Assembly: GCA_031180825.1 (NCBI GenBank)
Contig: JAPSLM010000019.1
Location: 1 to 48,280 of the forward strand
Source: Paenibacillus sp.
Lineage (GTDB): Bacteria > Bacillota > Bacilli > Paenibacillales > NBRC-103111
Length of the DNA: 48,280 bases
Reading direction: 5' to 3'
Each line of letters opens with the position of its first letter. Position 1 is the first letter of the stretch. Below, one piece after another: positions 1 through 8,662 of this stretch. A program made the translations under genes and the position numbers. Below the pieces are notes generated by a model, which saw nothing but the letters and a program-made list of their open reading frames with translations, was not told the origin of the DNA and did no database searches.

Positions 1-500
1 GCTGCGCTTGATCTCGCCGGGCTGAATGCGACCTTCCCATTCGAGAATCTGAATGAGCTGAGCAACGCTGCGACCCGGCACCTCACGGCGAAGCAGGATG
101 GCTTGCTCCAGAACTTCCGGTGGAATCCGGCCAGTCGTCAATTCAAATTTGTGGGTACATACCCGTTCTGCGTTCTTCCAGCGTCGTAAGGTAGCGTCGT
201 CTGCTGCTACGGTCGATGATGCCTCTGGCTCCGAAACGACTTGCTCGATACATCCGGATTCATAGCGTTTATATGGCAACGTTTATATGGCACTACACAG
301 TCCGGAAGCTCATGATGGATTCTCCGGCAACCAGAACAACGCAGCCGGCGGACTACCAGCACACGGCTTTCACCGCTTTCACTCGTAAGCTTCCGCTTCC
401 GGCTCCCAATGACTCTAAACACTTCCCCACAGCAGGGGGAAGGAACCGTTTCTGCACACCGAACAAAAAACGCCGGATGACTTCTCATTCAGCTCATACT
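1..500 (-). pseudogene. Broken DUF6431-type protein joined to a transposase-like segment
   Basis: The minus strand encodes a zinc-finger-like N-terminus (CPCCG-type motif seen as SPCCGE, then RRLRCSGCRRIHHELPD) typical of DUF6431 proteins, which are associated with transposable elements. The frame breaks at about 264-291, where a 14-bp unit (GTTTATATGGCAAC on the plus strand) occurs twice in tandem; removing one copy restores VPYKR followed by YESGCIEQVVSEPEASS and TLRRWK. After TLRRWK the sequence no longer looks like DUF6431. It reads FELTTGRIPPEVLEQAILL, then RREVPGRSVAQLIQILEWEG, like the N-terminus of a Mu/IS-type DDE transposase, and runs off the left edge. The 5' end may carry a second frameshift: MIIVSKYELNEKSS (ATG near 515) is in another frame from HPAFFVRCAE. 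Family assignment is from memory of the motifs; the broken frame is seen directly. Confidence 0.6.
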
Positions 501-750
501 TTGATACAATGATCATGTTCAGTTGGGGATGCATCCCGTGAACCTGTTGGCGCAGGCTCACATCCATGGGAAGCATCCTTTTTCCTTTTCTGTGATATGG
601 TCATTATATTCAGCAAATCCCGGACAGGCAATCCCGTCAGCAATTGGGCATTATCTTTCAGCGGAAACACCTACCTTTGAATGGAATACCTTAGACAGCC
701 ATTTCGCGAGCCTAATGCAATGCCATGCCCTTGCATAAATACATCAACAG

Positions 751-795
751 AACAAAAAACAGCAGCCATCCCAAAGGATGCTGCTGTTTTTTGTT
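751..795 (-). terminator. Terminator of groES-groEL
   Basis: A near-perfect inverted repeat (AACAAAAAACAGCAGC ... GCTGCTGTTTTTTGTT) ends in a T-run on the minus strand, just downstream of the groEL stop. Its symmetric A/T flanks could also work on the plus strand. Confidence 0.85.
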
Positions 796-810
796 GAGCC
801 GGGGGCCGGA

Positions 811-2478
<1,668 letters not shown>

Positions 2479-2544
2479 TTAACGGTTCGAATATCTTCGT
2501 AAGTAAGTAGCCAAAACTTAAGTATCGAATCGAGGCGTTGGTTC

Positions 2545-2826
2545 TTAAGCCAGAACGGCCAGAACGTCGCTCTCACGCATAATCAGCAGCTCGCGGCCTT
2601 CGTATTTTACTTCTGTACCGGCGTACTTGGAGAAAATGACGCGGTCGCCTTCTTTCAGCTCAAGCGCAATGCGCTCGCCGTCTTTGAGTGTACCGCTGCC
2701 CACAGCTACGACTTTGCCTTCTTGCGGCTTCTCTTTCGCCGTGTCCGGCAGTACGATACCGCTTGCGGTCGTTTCCTCCTTAGCGATGGCTTCAATGACT
2801 ACGCGATCACCCAACGGTTTGATCAT
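2545..2826 (-). CDS. groES: 10-kDa co-chaperonin GroES
   Basis: Heptameric lid of the GroEL cage. At 93 residues it has full family length. It begins [13 protein letters not shown], has the mobile-loop region ([20 protein letters not shown], residues 16-35) that contacts GroEL, and the closing strand [20 protein letters not shown]. The ATG is preceded by AAAGGAGGC. It is the first gene of groES-groEL; the CIRCE element and a sigma-A promoter lie directly upstream. Confidence 0.98.
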   Translation of the reverse strand: MIKPLGDRVVIEAIAKEETTASGIVLPDTAKEKPQEGKVVAVGSGTLKDGERIALELKEGDRVIFSKYAGTEVKYEGRELLIMRESDVLAVLA

Positions 2827-2875
2827 GAGAAAATAGCCTCCTTTTGATATTAGGGTAACGATGGTTTACACCTTA

Positions 2876-2902
2876 TTAGCACTCGAACGTCTTTAGTGCT
2901 AA
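2876..2902 (-). promoter_or_regulatory. CIRCE operator (HrcA site)
   Basis: Inverted repeat TTAGCACTC-N9-TAGTGCTAA. This matches the CIRCE consensus (TTAGCACTC-N9-GAGTGCTAA) in 17 of 18 arm positions. It sits between the groES promoter and the groES start, the classical position for HrcA repression of groESL. Confidence 0.95.
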
Positions 2903-2913
2903 CAACAATTCTT

Positions 2914-2942
2914 ATGATAACTATTTCCCATCAATTTTGCAA
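2914..2942 (-). promoter_or_regulatory. Sigma-A promoter of groESL
   Basis: On the minus strand TTGCAA (2942-2937) and TATCAT (2919-2914) are separated by 17 bp. The predicted start would fall at the upstream edge of CIRCE, as in other Bacillota. Confidence 0.75.
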
Positions 2943-3010
2943 GTGGTTTTACAACATTTTCACACCCCCATCATTGTCTCCAGCATTTTCCTAAATATAC
3001 GACAAGCGGA

Positions 3011-3043
3011 CAAACAAAAAAGCCTGTCATTCGACAGACTTTG
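3011..3043 (-). terminator. Terminator overlapping the tatC stop
   Basis: Minus-strand hairpin CTGTC-GAAT-GACAG followed by GCTTTTTTG. The tatC stop codon lies inside the hairpin. Confidence 0.7.
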
Positions 3044-3794
3044 CGGCGGCTTCCGCCTCCCAGGCTTGATCCTGAAGCAGCTGCTTCCGGTAGACAAGCG
3101 CCGACAAATAGACGCTGAATTCGTATAGAATAATCATCGGCACGGCGACGATGATAGCGGACACGGCATCCGGCGGCGTGATCATCGTCGCGATCACGAC
3201 GAGCGCCAAATACGCATACCGGCGCAGTTTGCGAAGAAGCAGCGGATTGAGCAGGCGGATTTTGGTCAAAAACATCACGACAATCGGCAGCTCGAAGACG
3301 AGCGCGATCGGGATCAATATATTGAACATGAACGAAAAGTACTGCGCGATGCCGAAGTTTTCGTTAAGCTCCAAGCTTTGGCTAATCGCTGTAGTGAATA
3401 GAAAAGCCATTTTAAACACAATAAAGTAACCAAAAGCCAAGCCGAGCAAAAACATAAGAAATGCAAAGGGAATAAAGATCAAAGAAGCTTTTTGTTCTAC
3501 TTCACGAAGTCCCGGCTTCAAAAAAGCCCAAATTTGGTATAAAGCGAACGGAAGCGTAACCAGAAGGCCGGTAACCAGAGAAAAGCTCATATACATCTTA
3601 ATCGGGTCCCATGGGGAAAACACATACCAGTCCAGGTTTGCGATCGGAGATACGCTTTTCAAATAATTAATTAACGGCTTGGCCGCAAGCAGCCCGACCA
3701 CCATGCCGACGACCAGGACAAGCAGCACCCAAATAATTCGTTTGCGCAGCTCCGCCAAATGCTCCACCAGCGTCATGCCTTCATCATGTTCCAT
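3027..3794 (-). CDS. tatC: Sec-independent (twin-arginine) translocase TatC
   Basis: Membrane receptor of the Tat pathway. It recognises twin-arginine signal peptides and, with TatA, exports folded, often cofactor-bearing proteins. The protein is 255 residues, normal for the family, with six predicted membrane segments. It starts with the family block MTLVEHLAELRKRI and has the conserved FALYQIWAFLKPGLREVEQK region near residues 82-105. tatA lies 47 bp upstream on the same strand, so this is a minimal two-component TatA-TatC system like the Bacillus ones. The Mo-cofactor genes upstream on this strand suggest a link to exported molybdoenzymes, which is inference. Confidence 0.96.
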   Translation of the reverse strand: MEHDEGMTLVEHLAELRKRIIWVLLVLVVGMVVGLLAAKPLINYLKSVSPIANLDWYVFSPWDPIKMYMSFSLVTGLLVTLPFALYQIWAFLKPGLREVEQKASLIFIPFAFLMFLLGLAFGYFIVFKMAFLFTTAISQSLELNENFGIAQYFSFMFNILIPIALVFELPIVVMFLTKIRLLNPLLLRKLRRYAYLALVVIATMITPPDAVSAIIVAVPMIILYEFSVYLSALVYRKQLLQDQAWEAEAAAKSVE

Positions 3795-3841
3795 AACGGT
3801 TCACCTTCCACACGGTCAAAATCGGGAGTACGAAGGCCTCC

Positions 3842-4105
3842 CTAATCCGGCAAGCGACGCGAGTCTTGTTTCGCTTCCTGCGGTGCAGCATGCGGCTGTG
3901 GCTGCTGCGCAGACGCCGGCGGCGTAACGTCTTGACGCGGCGTCTGCGGCGCCTCCGTCTCCATCAGATCGCGGGCGCCCTGCTTGAACTCGCGCAGCGT
4001 TTTGCCCAACGCCCGGCCGAGCTCCGGCAGCTTGTTCGGGCCGAACAATAATAGAGCAATAAGGCCGATAAGCAAAATTTCGCTGAACCCTATATTTCCG
4101 AACAT
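3842..4105 (-). CDS. tatA: Twin-arginine translocase subunit TatA
   Basis: Pore-forming or membrane-weakening component of the Tat pathway. The protein is 87 residues: an N-terminal membrane helix (FSEILLIGLIALLLFG, about residues 7-22), the FGPNKLPELGRALGK hinge and amphipathic helix, then a Pro/Gln/Ala-rich cytosolic tail (about 52-87) that differs between species. The ATG has a good AAGGAGG site 9 bp upstream. It precedes tatC. Naming as TatA rather than TatE or TatAy is conventional only. Confidence 0.95.
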   Translation of the reverse strand: MFGNIGFSEILLIGLIALLLFGPNKLPELGRALGKTLREFKQGARDLMETEAPQTPRQDVTPPASAQQPQPHAAPQEAKQDSRRLPD

Positions 4106-4144
4106 ATCGATGATCCTCCTTACGTGGAGATGTTACCGGTTCAA

Positions 4145-5149
4145 TTAACAGCCGTAAAGCCCGCCGTAGCCGAGCTCGGTGATGTCCGCCCGGCTAATCG
4201 TTTCTCCCGCGCAAATGCGCGGCAGCAGAACGTCAAACGACGTGTACGGGTCGTGCATCACGCAGCCGGGAAGCCCCATAATCGGAACGCCGTCCAGATA
4301 GCCCATCAAAAGCATCGAACCCGGAAGCATCGGAGTGCCGTAGCTGACAACGGACGCTCCGGCACGCTTGATGGCGCCGGGCGTCCGATCGTCCGGGTCT
4401 ACGGACATGCCGCCGGTAACGAGAATAAGATCCGCCCGGTCTTCCTCCAGGAAGCGGCGGATTTCCTGTACGATCGTTTCGCTGTCGTCGGGCGCGAACC
4501 GCTGTTCGATTACTTCCGAGCCGAGCGCCGCAAGCTTGTCGCGAACGACGGGACCGAACTTATCCTCGATCCGGCCTTTGAACACCTCGCTGCCGGTTGT
4601 AATTAGTCCCGCCCGCAGCGGACGGAACGGCTTGACCTCGGCCATAGGCTGTCCCGCGGAAGCAGCGATGCGCTCGACGGCCGCGATGCGTTCTTCTTCT
4701 ATAACAAGCGGAATCACTCGGGTCCCCATCAAGGGACGGCCGGGCTCCGCCACCGTATTCGTCTTCACAGTCGACATGATGACTTGATCCAATGAATTGA
4801 CTTGGTCGATCCGGTCTTTGTCGATCTTGACCAGACCATGAAGCGCAGACTTGAGCGTGACCTTGCCTTCGTGAGGCTCGCTCAGCATGACGCCCGCTCC
4901 CCGCGCGGCCTTCGCCATCCGCAAAGCCGCCTCGTCTTCGTGCAGATAGCCCTGCTGCAGACGAAGCGTGTAAATATGCTCCTTGCCGATGCTGAGCAGC
5001 GCCGGAATGTCCTCCTCGCGGATCACATGTCCTTTTTTAAACAGGCGGCCTTTAAACTTGCCGGGAATGATCTGGGTCAAGTCGTGCGCAAGCACCATAC
5101 CGACGGCTTGTTCCACGGGGACCTCTTCGAGCATCGAATCATGCTTCAT
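4145..5149 (-). CDS. MoeA-like molybdopterin-binding protein, short form
   Basis: The C-terminal half (about residues 175-320) is a MoaB/MogA/MoeA-type molybdopterin-binding fold with TTGSEV, VTGGMSVDPDDRTPGAI and GLPGCVMHDPYTSFD. The N-terminal 170 residues resemble the substrate-handling part of MoeA-like proteins (EEVPVEQAVGMVLAHDLT, then IIPGKFKGRLFKKGHVI). At 334 residues it is shorter than canonical MoeA (about 400) and appears to lack the C-terminal domain IV. The start overlaps the mogA stop by 11 bp, showing translational coupling. A role in molybdate insertion or cofactor handling is likely, but canonical MoeA function is not proven. Confidence 0.8.
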   Translation of the reverse strand: MKHDSMLEEVPVEQAVGMVLAHDLTQIIPGKFKGRLFKKGHVIREEDIPALLSIGKEHIYTLRLQQGYLHEDEAALRMAKAARGAGVMLSEPHEGKVTLKSALHGLVKIDKDRIDQVNSLDQVIMSTVKTNTVAEPGRPLMGTRVIPLVIEEERIAAVERIAASAGQPMAEVKPFRPLRAGLITTGSEVFKGRIEDKFGPVVRDKLAALGSEVIEQRFAPDDSETIVQEIRRFLEEDRADLILVTGGMSVDPDDRTPGAIKRAGASVVSYGTPMLPGSMLLMGYLDGVPIMGLPGCVMHDPYTSFDVLLPRICAGETISRADITELGYGGLYGC

Positions 5150-5639
5150 CGCCGTGATCTCCCTCGCGTCCGGTCAAAATGGCAAGCGCGTGAGGCAGTT
5201 GGTCGATGACCGCGGATAAATTTTCCGAAACCCCCTTGGGGCTGCCGGGCAAGTTCAGGATCAGCGTCCTGCCGCGGATCCCGGACACGGCCCGGGAGAG
5301 CATCGCGCGCGGCGTCTTTTGCAGCGAATACATGCGCATCGCTTCGGCAAAGCCCGGAGCGTGGCGGTCGATGACGCCCAATGTCGCTTCCGGCGTGACA
5401 TCCCGCGTCGCTAGCCCCGTGCCTCCGGTTGTCAAAATGAGATCGGCCCGGAAATAATCCGTCATTTCGATCAACGCCGCCATAATTTCGTCTTTCTCGT
5501 CAGGCACGACACGGTATTCGATAATTTCGCCGTTCATTTCTTCTTCAATCAATTCCCGAATGACCTGTGCACTCGTGTCTTCCCGCTCCCCGCGCGAACC
5601 GCGGTCGCTAGCGGTCAAGATAGCCACTTTCCAGCGCAT
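5139..5639 (-). CDS. MogA/MoaB-family molybdopterin adenylyltransferase
   Basis: Expected to adenylylate molybdopterin before molybdate insertion. The 166-residue protein carries the family motifs ILTASDRGSRGEREDTSAQV (residues 7-26), LTTGGTGLATRDVTPEAT (about 69-86) and LPGSPKGVSENL (about 129-140). It lies 33 bp after moaC and overlaps the MoeA-like gene, so the three form one transcription unit. MogA and MoaB cannot be separated reliably by eye. Confidence 0.9.
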   Translation of the reverse strand: MRWKVAILTASDRGSRGEREDTSAQVIRELIEEEMNGEIIEYRVVPDEKDEIMAALIEMTDYFRADLILTTGGTGLATRDVTPEATLGVIDRHAPGFAEAMRMYSLQKTPRAMLSRAVSGIRGRTLILNLPGSPKGVSENLSAVIDQLPHALAILTGREGDHGDEA

Positions 5640-5672
5640 ACATCTGCTCCTCTCCCGGATCTCAATAAATCT

Positions 5673-6173
5673 CTATGGGGCTGCGTGAAAATCTCCGCTC
5701 TTGCCGCCGGTTTTGCTTAACAGCAGCGTCGGTCCGATCTGTATCGTTTTCTCCGCAGCCTTGCACATATCGTAGACCGTCAGCGCCGCGGCGGAGACGG
5801 CCGTGAGCGCCTCCATCTCCACACCGGTCTGTCCCTTCGTGCGGACGGTCGCTTCGATGTATAATTGTCCCTCTCCGTTATCGCTGAACCGGACATCGAC
5901 GCCGGTCAACGCAATCGGATGGCACATCGGAATCCAATCCGACGTTTTTTTGGCAGCCATGACCGCGGCAACCTGCGCGACGGCCAGCACATCCCCTTTG
6001 GCGATGCCTCCCTGCCGGATCAGCTCCAGCGTGGCCGGAAGCATTGTAACGGTAGTACGGGCCGTCGCCGTACGGACGGTTTCCTGCTTGTCCGAAATAT
6101 CCACCATGCGCGCGCGGCCTTGCTCGTTCAAATGGGTAAGCGGAGACGGCTGCCGATCCTCAGTCATGGACAT
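5673..6173 (-). CDS. moaC: Cyclic pyranopterin monophosphate synthase MoaC
   Basis: Converts the MoaA product, 3',8-cyclo-7,8-dihydro-GTP, to cyclic pyranopterin monophosphate, an early molybdenum-cofactor step. At 166 residues it has family length. Visible motifs are [16 protein letters not shown] at the N-terminus, the catalytic block [32 protein letters not shown] and LTVYDMCKA. It overlaps the end of the cyclo-ligase gene by 14 bp. moaA, moaD and moaE are not in the window and must lie elsewhere for the pathway to work. Confidence 0.96.
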   Translation of the reverse strand: MSMTEDRQPSPLTHLNEQGRARMVDISDKQETVRTATARTTVTMLPATLELIRQGGIAKGDVLAVAQVAAVMAAKKTSDWIPMCHPIALTGVDVRFSDNGEGQLYIEATVRTKGQTGVEMEALTAVSAAALTVYDMCKAAEKTIQIGPTLLLSKTGGKSGDFHAAP

Positions 6174-6795
6174 CCGCTCCCTTCTCCGTCAAAATACGGG
6201 CTTCCGTGACCAGCTCGTCGATCCGGAAATCGAACAGTCCCATCGGGACTTCCGGGATCAACTGCTCCTCGTATGCCGCCGCCAAAATATAAGGCTTCGG
6301 CAGGCCGGTGCGGACATACTGCTGCATAAAACGGTCGTAAAAGCCGCCGCCATAGCCAAGCCGGCCCATGTTGGCATCAAAGGCCAGTCCCGGAACCAGC
6401 GCGACGTCCACCTGCCGGATATCGAAGAGCTGCTGGGCTTTGGCTATCGGCTCGCGGATTCCCCACGTTCCGCGTTCCAGGTCGGCGTACGAACGCACCT
6501 CGAAAAGCTTCATCTGCTTGTAGGCGGGCACGACCTTCGGGACCACAACGCGCCAAGGACGGTTCCAGCAGGCTTCCATAACCGGGGTCACGTCCACTTC
6601 GGTTTTGACCGGCATATAGGTAAGCAGGGTCGGACGTCTTCTCATCGACGGCTCGGGACGAAGCAGCGCTTCCAGCCTTTCGATCAGCTTGTCGCTGATG
6701 ATCCCGGATTTGCGCTTCCGCTCGTCCTCCGGGATGGCTGAACGAACCGCTTCGGCCTGGCGGCGAAGTTCGATTTTTTTCTCTTTAATATTCAT
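6160..6795 (-). CDS. 5-formyltetrahydrofolate cyclo-ligase
   Basis: ATP-dependent enzyme that recycles 5-formyl-THF to 5,10-methenyl-THF. The 211-residue protein has the family landmarks [17 protein letters not shown] near 60-76, WGIREP near 105, [11 protein letters not shown] and [13 protein letters not shown] (about 145-157, the ATP/substrate loop). It is the first gene of the minus-strand run toward moaC and tat; the 14-bp overlap with moaC suggests co-transcription. A possible extended -10 promoter (TGTTAAACT, minus strand, 6898-6890) lies about 95 bp upstream. Confidence 0.93.
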   Translation of the reverse strand: MNIKEKKIELRRQAEAVRSAIPEDERKRKSGIISDKLIERLEALLRPEPSMRRRPTLLTYMPVKTEVDVTPVMEACWNRPWRVVVPKVVPAYKQMKLFEVRSYADLERGTWGIREPIAKAQQLFDIRQVDVALVPGLAFDANMGRLGYGGGFYDRFMQQYVRTGLPKPYILAAAYEEQLIPEVPMGLFDFRIDELVTEARILTEKGADVHD

Positions 6796-7028
6796 GAAAC
6801 GGCCTCATTTCGTCGGGTCGATTCTTGGTTAACAACATTCTAATGGGTACCGTGCACGATGGCAAATCCCTTTTGGGGCATTTTCTCCTAGTTTAACATA
6901 AATCGAAGCAAAATAACGAATTTCTACGATTTTACCCAAAAACTCGCTGCAGCATAAGAAAAGCTTCTTATCGAAGCCGGTTCTGCTTGGAATGGGGTCG
7001 GCTTCGCTGAAGATTTATACATTCTATC
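6796..7028. other. Intergenic leader of the cyclo-ligase operon
   Basis: This 233-bp stretch has no convincing gene. It holds the candidate extended -10 promoter (6890-6898, minus), a 13-codon mini-ORF that would start right at the predicted transcript end (6840-6881, minus), and an 8-bp perfect inverted repeat CGAAGCCG/CGGCTTCG (6972-7006) without a T-run. Confidence 0.5.
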
Positions 7029-7060
7029 CCAAAATAAAAAGCCTGCCCGAAGGCAGACGT
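7029..7060 (-). terminator. Terminator downstream of bioY
   Basis: Minus-strand hairpin GTCTGCC-TTCG-GGCAGGC followed by TTTTTATTTT, about 60 bp after the bioY stop. Confidence 0.85.
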
Positions 7061-7121
7061 TTAGGTAGAGGAATTCGCATATGTATGTATAATAACGAAA
7101 GAATTTCCCTCCGTTTATTTC

Positions 7122-7697
7122 CTACTCTTGAGTAATCCCCTCTCCCGTTAACCGCTCGGGCGGAAACACTTGACGCACGGAGGCGATAATCAGGGTAGCT
7201 GCGGCAGCCTTGATCGCGTCGCCGATCAGATAAGGATAGCAGCCGGCAACCATCGCTTTGGAAAGCGACATGCCCGTCACATACGCGAGCCACGGCACTC
7301 CGCTTACATACAGCAGCAGCGAGCCGAACAGCTCGAGAACCAGAAACGCGGCAGCGTATCCCCATACCCCCCGCATACGTATCCGCGGCAATAACCAGCC
7401 GATCAGAAGCGCGGAAATCGGCCACATAAACACATAGCCTCCGGTGGCTCCGAGCAGAACGCCCAACCCTCCGGTTCCGTGCAGCAGCGGAAATCCGATG
7501 GCCGTCAGCACCACGATAAGAGCCATGCTCAAAAAGCCGTACCGCGCGCCAAGCATCCCTCCTGCCAGCATAACGGCCAGCGTCTGCAGGGTGATGGGTA
7601 CGGGCGTAAAACCGAGCGGAATGCTGATAAATCCGAAAAGTACGACGAGCGCAGCGAACAGCGCACTAAAAACAACGCCTCGAAGCGTGAGCTTCAT
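7122..7697 (-). CDS. bioY: Biotin transporter substrate-binding subunit BioY
   Basis: Membrane S-component that binds biotin and couples to an ECF energizing module. Starting at the internal ATG (MKLTLRGVVFSALFAALVVL) gives 191 residues, the usual BioY size. An AGGAGG site lies 11 bp upstream; the longer ORF reading would begin inside the leader. It has about six hydrophobic segments and BioY signatures: GFTPVPITLQTLAVMLAG (about residues 30-47), GGTGGLGVLLGATGGYVFMW and CYPYLIGDAIKAAAA. A BirA-type operator lies 44 bp upstream of the ATG, and the divergent neighbours encode the ECF ATPases and T-subunit. Together this argues for a self-contained biotin importer. Confidence 0.95.
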   Translation of the reverse strand: MKLTLRGVVFSALFAALVVLFGFISIPLGFTPVPITLQTLAVMLAGGMLGARYGFLSMALIVVLTAIGFPLLHGTGGLGVLLGATGGYVFMWPISALLIGWLLPRIRMRGVWGYAAAFLVLELFGSLLLYVSGVPWLAYVTGMSLSKAMVAGCYPYLIGDAIKAAAATLIIASVRQVFPPERLTGEGITQE

Positions 7698-7740
7698 ATT
7701 GATGAATGCCTCCTTTTTTGGTATGGTTAGAACGAGAATA

Positions 7741-7774
7741 TTGTTAACCAAAATAAAATATTATGGGTTAACAA
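7741..7774. promoter_or_regulatory. BirA (biotin repressor) operator between bioY and ecfA
   Basis: Perfect inverted repeat TTGTTAACC-N16-GGTTAACAA, matching the known BirA operator form of Bacillota. It lies between the divergent bioY and ecfA genes, so one site could repress both when biotin is plentiful. A TATAAT box on the minus strand (7786-7781) places a bioY transcription start at or inside the operator. Confidence 0.9.
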
Positions 7775-7822
7775 TTGAGGATTATAGCACAAGGCTTTTA
7801 AAAGCGAAAGGATTTTTTACCT

Positions 7823-8662
7823 ATGTCTTCTTCATCCTTCATAGCCCTGCAGGAAGCCTCTGTAAAATACCCGACCGGCTCGGGCGAAGCGCAAAAAGCT
7901 TTATCCAACGTCACGCTGCTCATTGAGCCCGGGGAATGGGTCACCGTTGCAGGCCCGAACGGAAGCGGCAAAAGCACGCTGGCCGGCGTGCTGCTCGGTA
8001 CGTACCGGCTTACGGAGGGCCGGGTCGTCAAGAAAGAGAACATTGACATTCGCGGTGTGCTCCAGCATCCCGAGGCCCAGCATATTGGCGATACGGCTGC
8101 CGAGGAGTTCGCTTTTGCGTTGAATGACCGTCATTTGAGCAAAGAGGAATTCACACAGATGCAAAAGCAGGCGCTGCTTCGGGCAGGGCTTGAATTGTCC
8201 CCCGAAACGCCGCTGAACTCCTTGTCCGGAGGGCAAAAGCAGCTCGTCAACATCGCAACGGCACTTGCGACCGCCCCCGATATGCTGGTGCTGGACGAGC
8301 CGACGGCCATGCTTGATCCGGCCGCAAGAGAGCAAGTGCTGCGTGCCGTCCGGCAAGCTCATCTTCAGGGAACGGCCGTCGTATGGATTACGCACCGGCT
8401 GGAAGAAGCCGTCTACGCAAGCCGCATTGTCGCTTTCCGGAAAGGCGAGATCGCATTTGACGGCACGCCGGAGACGTTCTTTTATGGAGAAAAGACCAGC
8501 AGCCCGGTTTCGGACTCGGAAACGCCATGCGAGCGAGTCGGACTCGATCCTCCCTTCGTCGTGCAGACGGCGCTGCACTTGCGGAAAAAGGGGTATGACC
8601 TGGCGTCCCGCCCCTTAAGCCACGATGATTTGGCAAAGGCGGTGAGCCGCTTATGCCCTTGA
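7823..8662 (+). CDS. ecfA1: ECF transporter ATPase (EcfA1-type)
   Basis: First ATP-hydrolysing subunit of an energy-coupling factor transporter. The 279-residue protein has Walker A GPNGSGKST (about residues 44-52), Q-loop LQHPE, signature LSGGQKQ (about 133-139), Walker B MLVLDEPT (about 154-161) and H-loop THRLEEA. It diverges from bioY across the BirA operator, and its last 10 bp overlap the next gene, which encodes the second ATPase and the T-subunit. The context suggests it mainly energises BioY, although ECF modules can serve several S-components. Confidence 0.9.
   Translation: MSSSSFIALQEASVKYPTGSGEAQKALSNVTLLIEPGEWVTVAGPNGSGKSTLAGVLLGTYRLTEGRVVKKENIDIRGVLQHPEAQHIGDTAAEEFAFALNDRHLSKEEFTQMQKQALLRAGLELSPETPLNSLSGGQKQLVNIATALATAPDMLVLDEPTAMLDPAAREQVLRAVRQAHLQGTAVVWITHRLEEAVYASRIVAFRKGEIAFDGTPETFFYGEKTSSPVSDSETPCERVGLDPPFVVQTALHLRKKGYDLASRPLSHDDLAKAVSRLCP

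Noticed and set aside
523..738. 71-codon plus-strand ORF
   Set aside because: No ribosome site, no family motifs and a composition unlike the real genes; probably chance.
6840..6881. 13-codon mini-ORF ahead of the cyclo-ligase gene
   Set aside because: Its ATG falls at the predicted transcript start and the GGAG lies only 3-4 bases before it, inside the promoter region, so translation is unlikely.
6972..7006. 8-bp inverted repeat between bioY and the cyclo-ligase gene
   Set aside because: No T-run, no conserved RNA motif recognised, and no clear position relative to a transcript.
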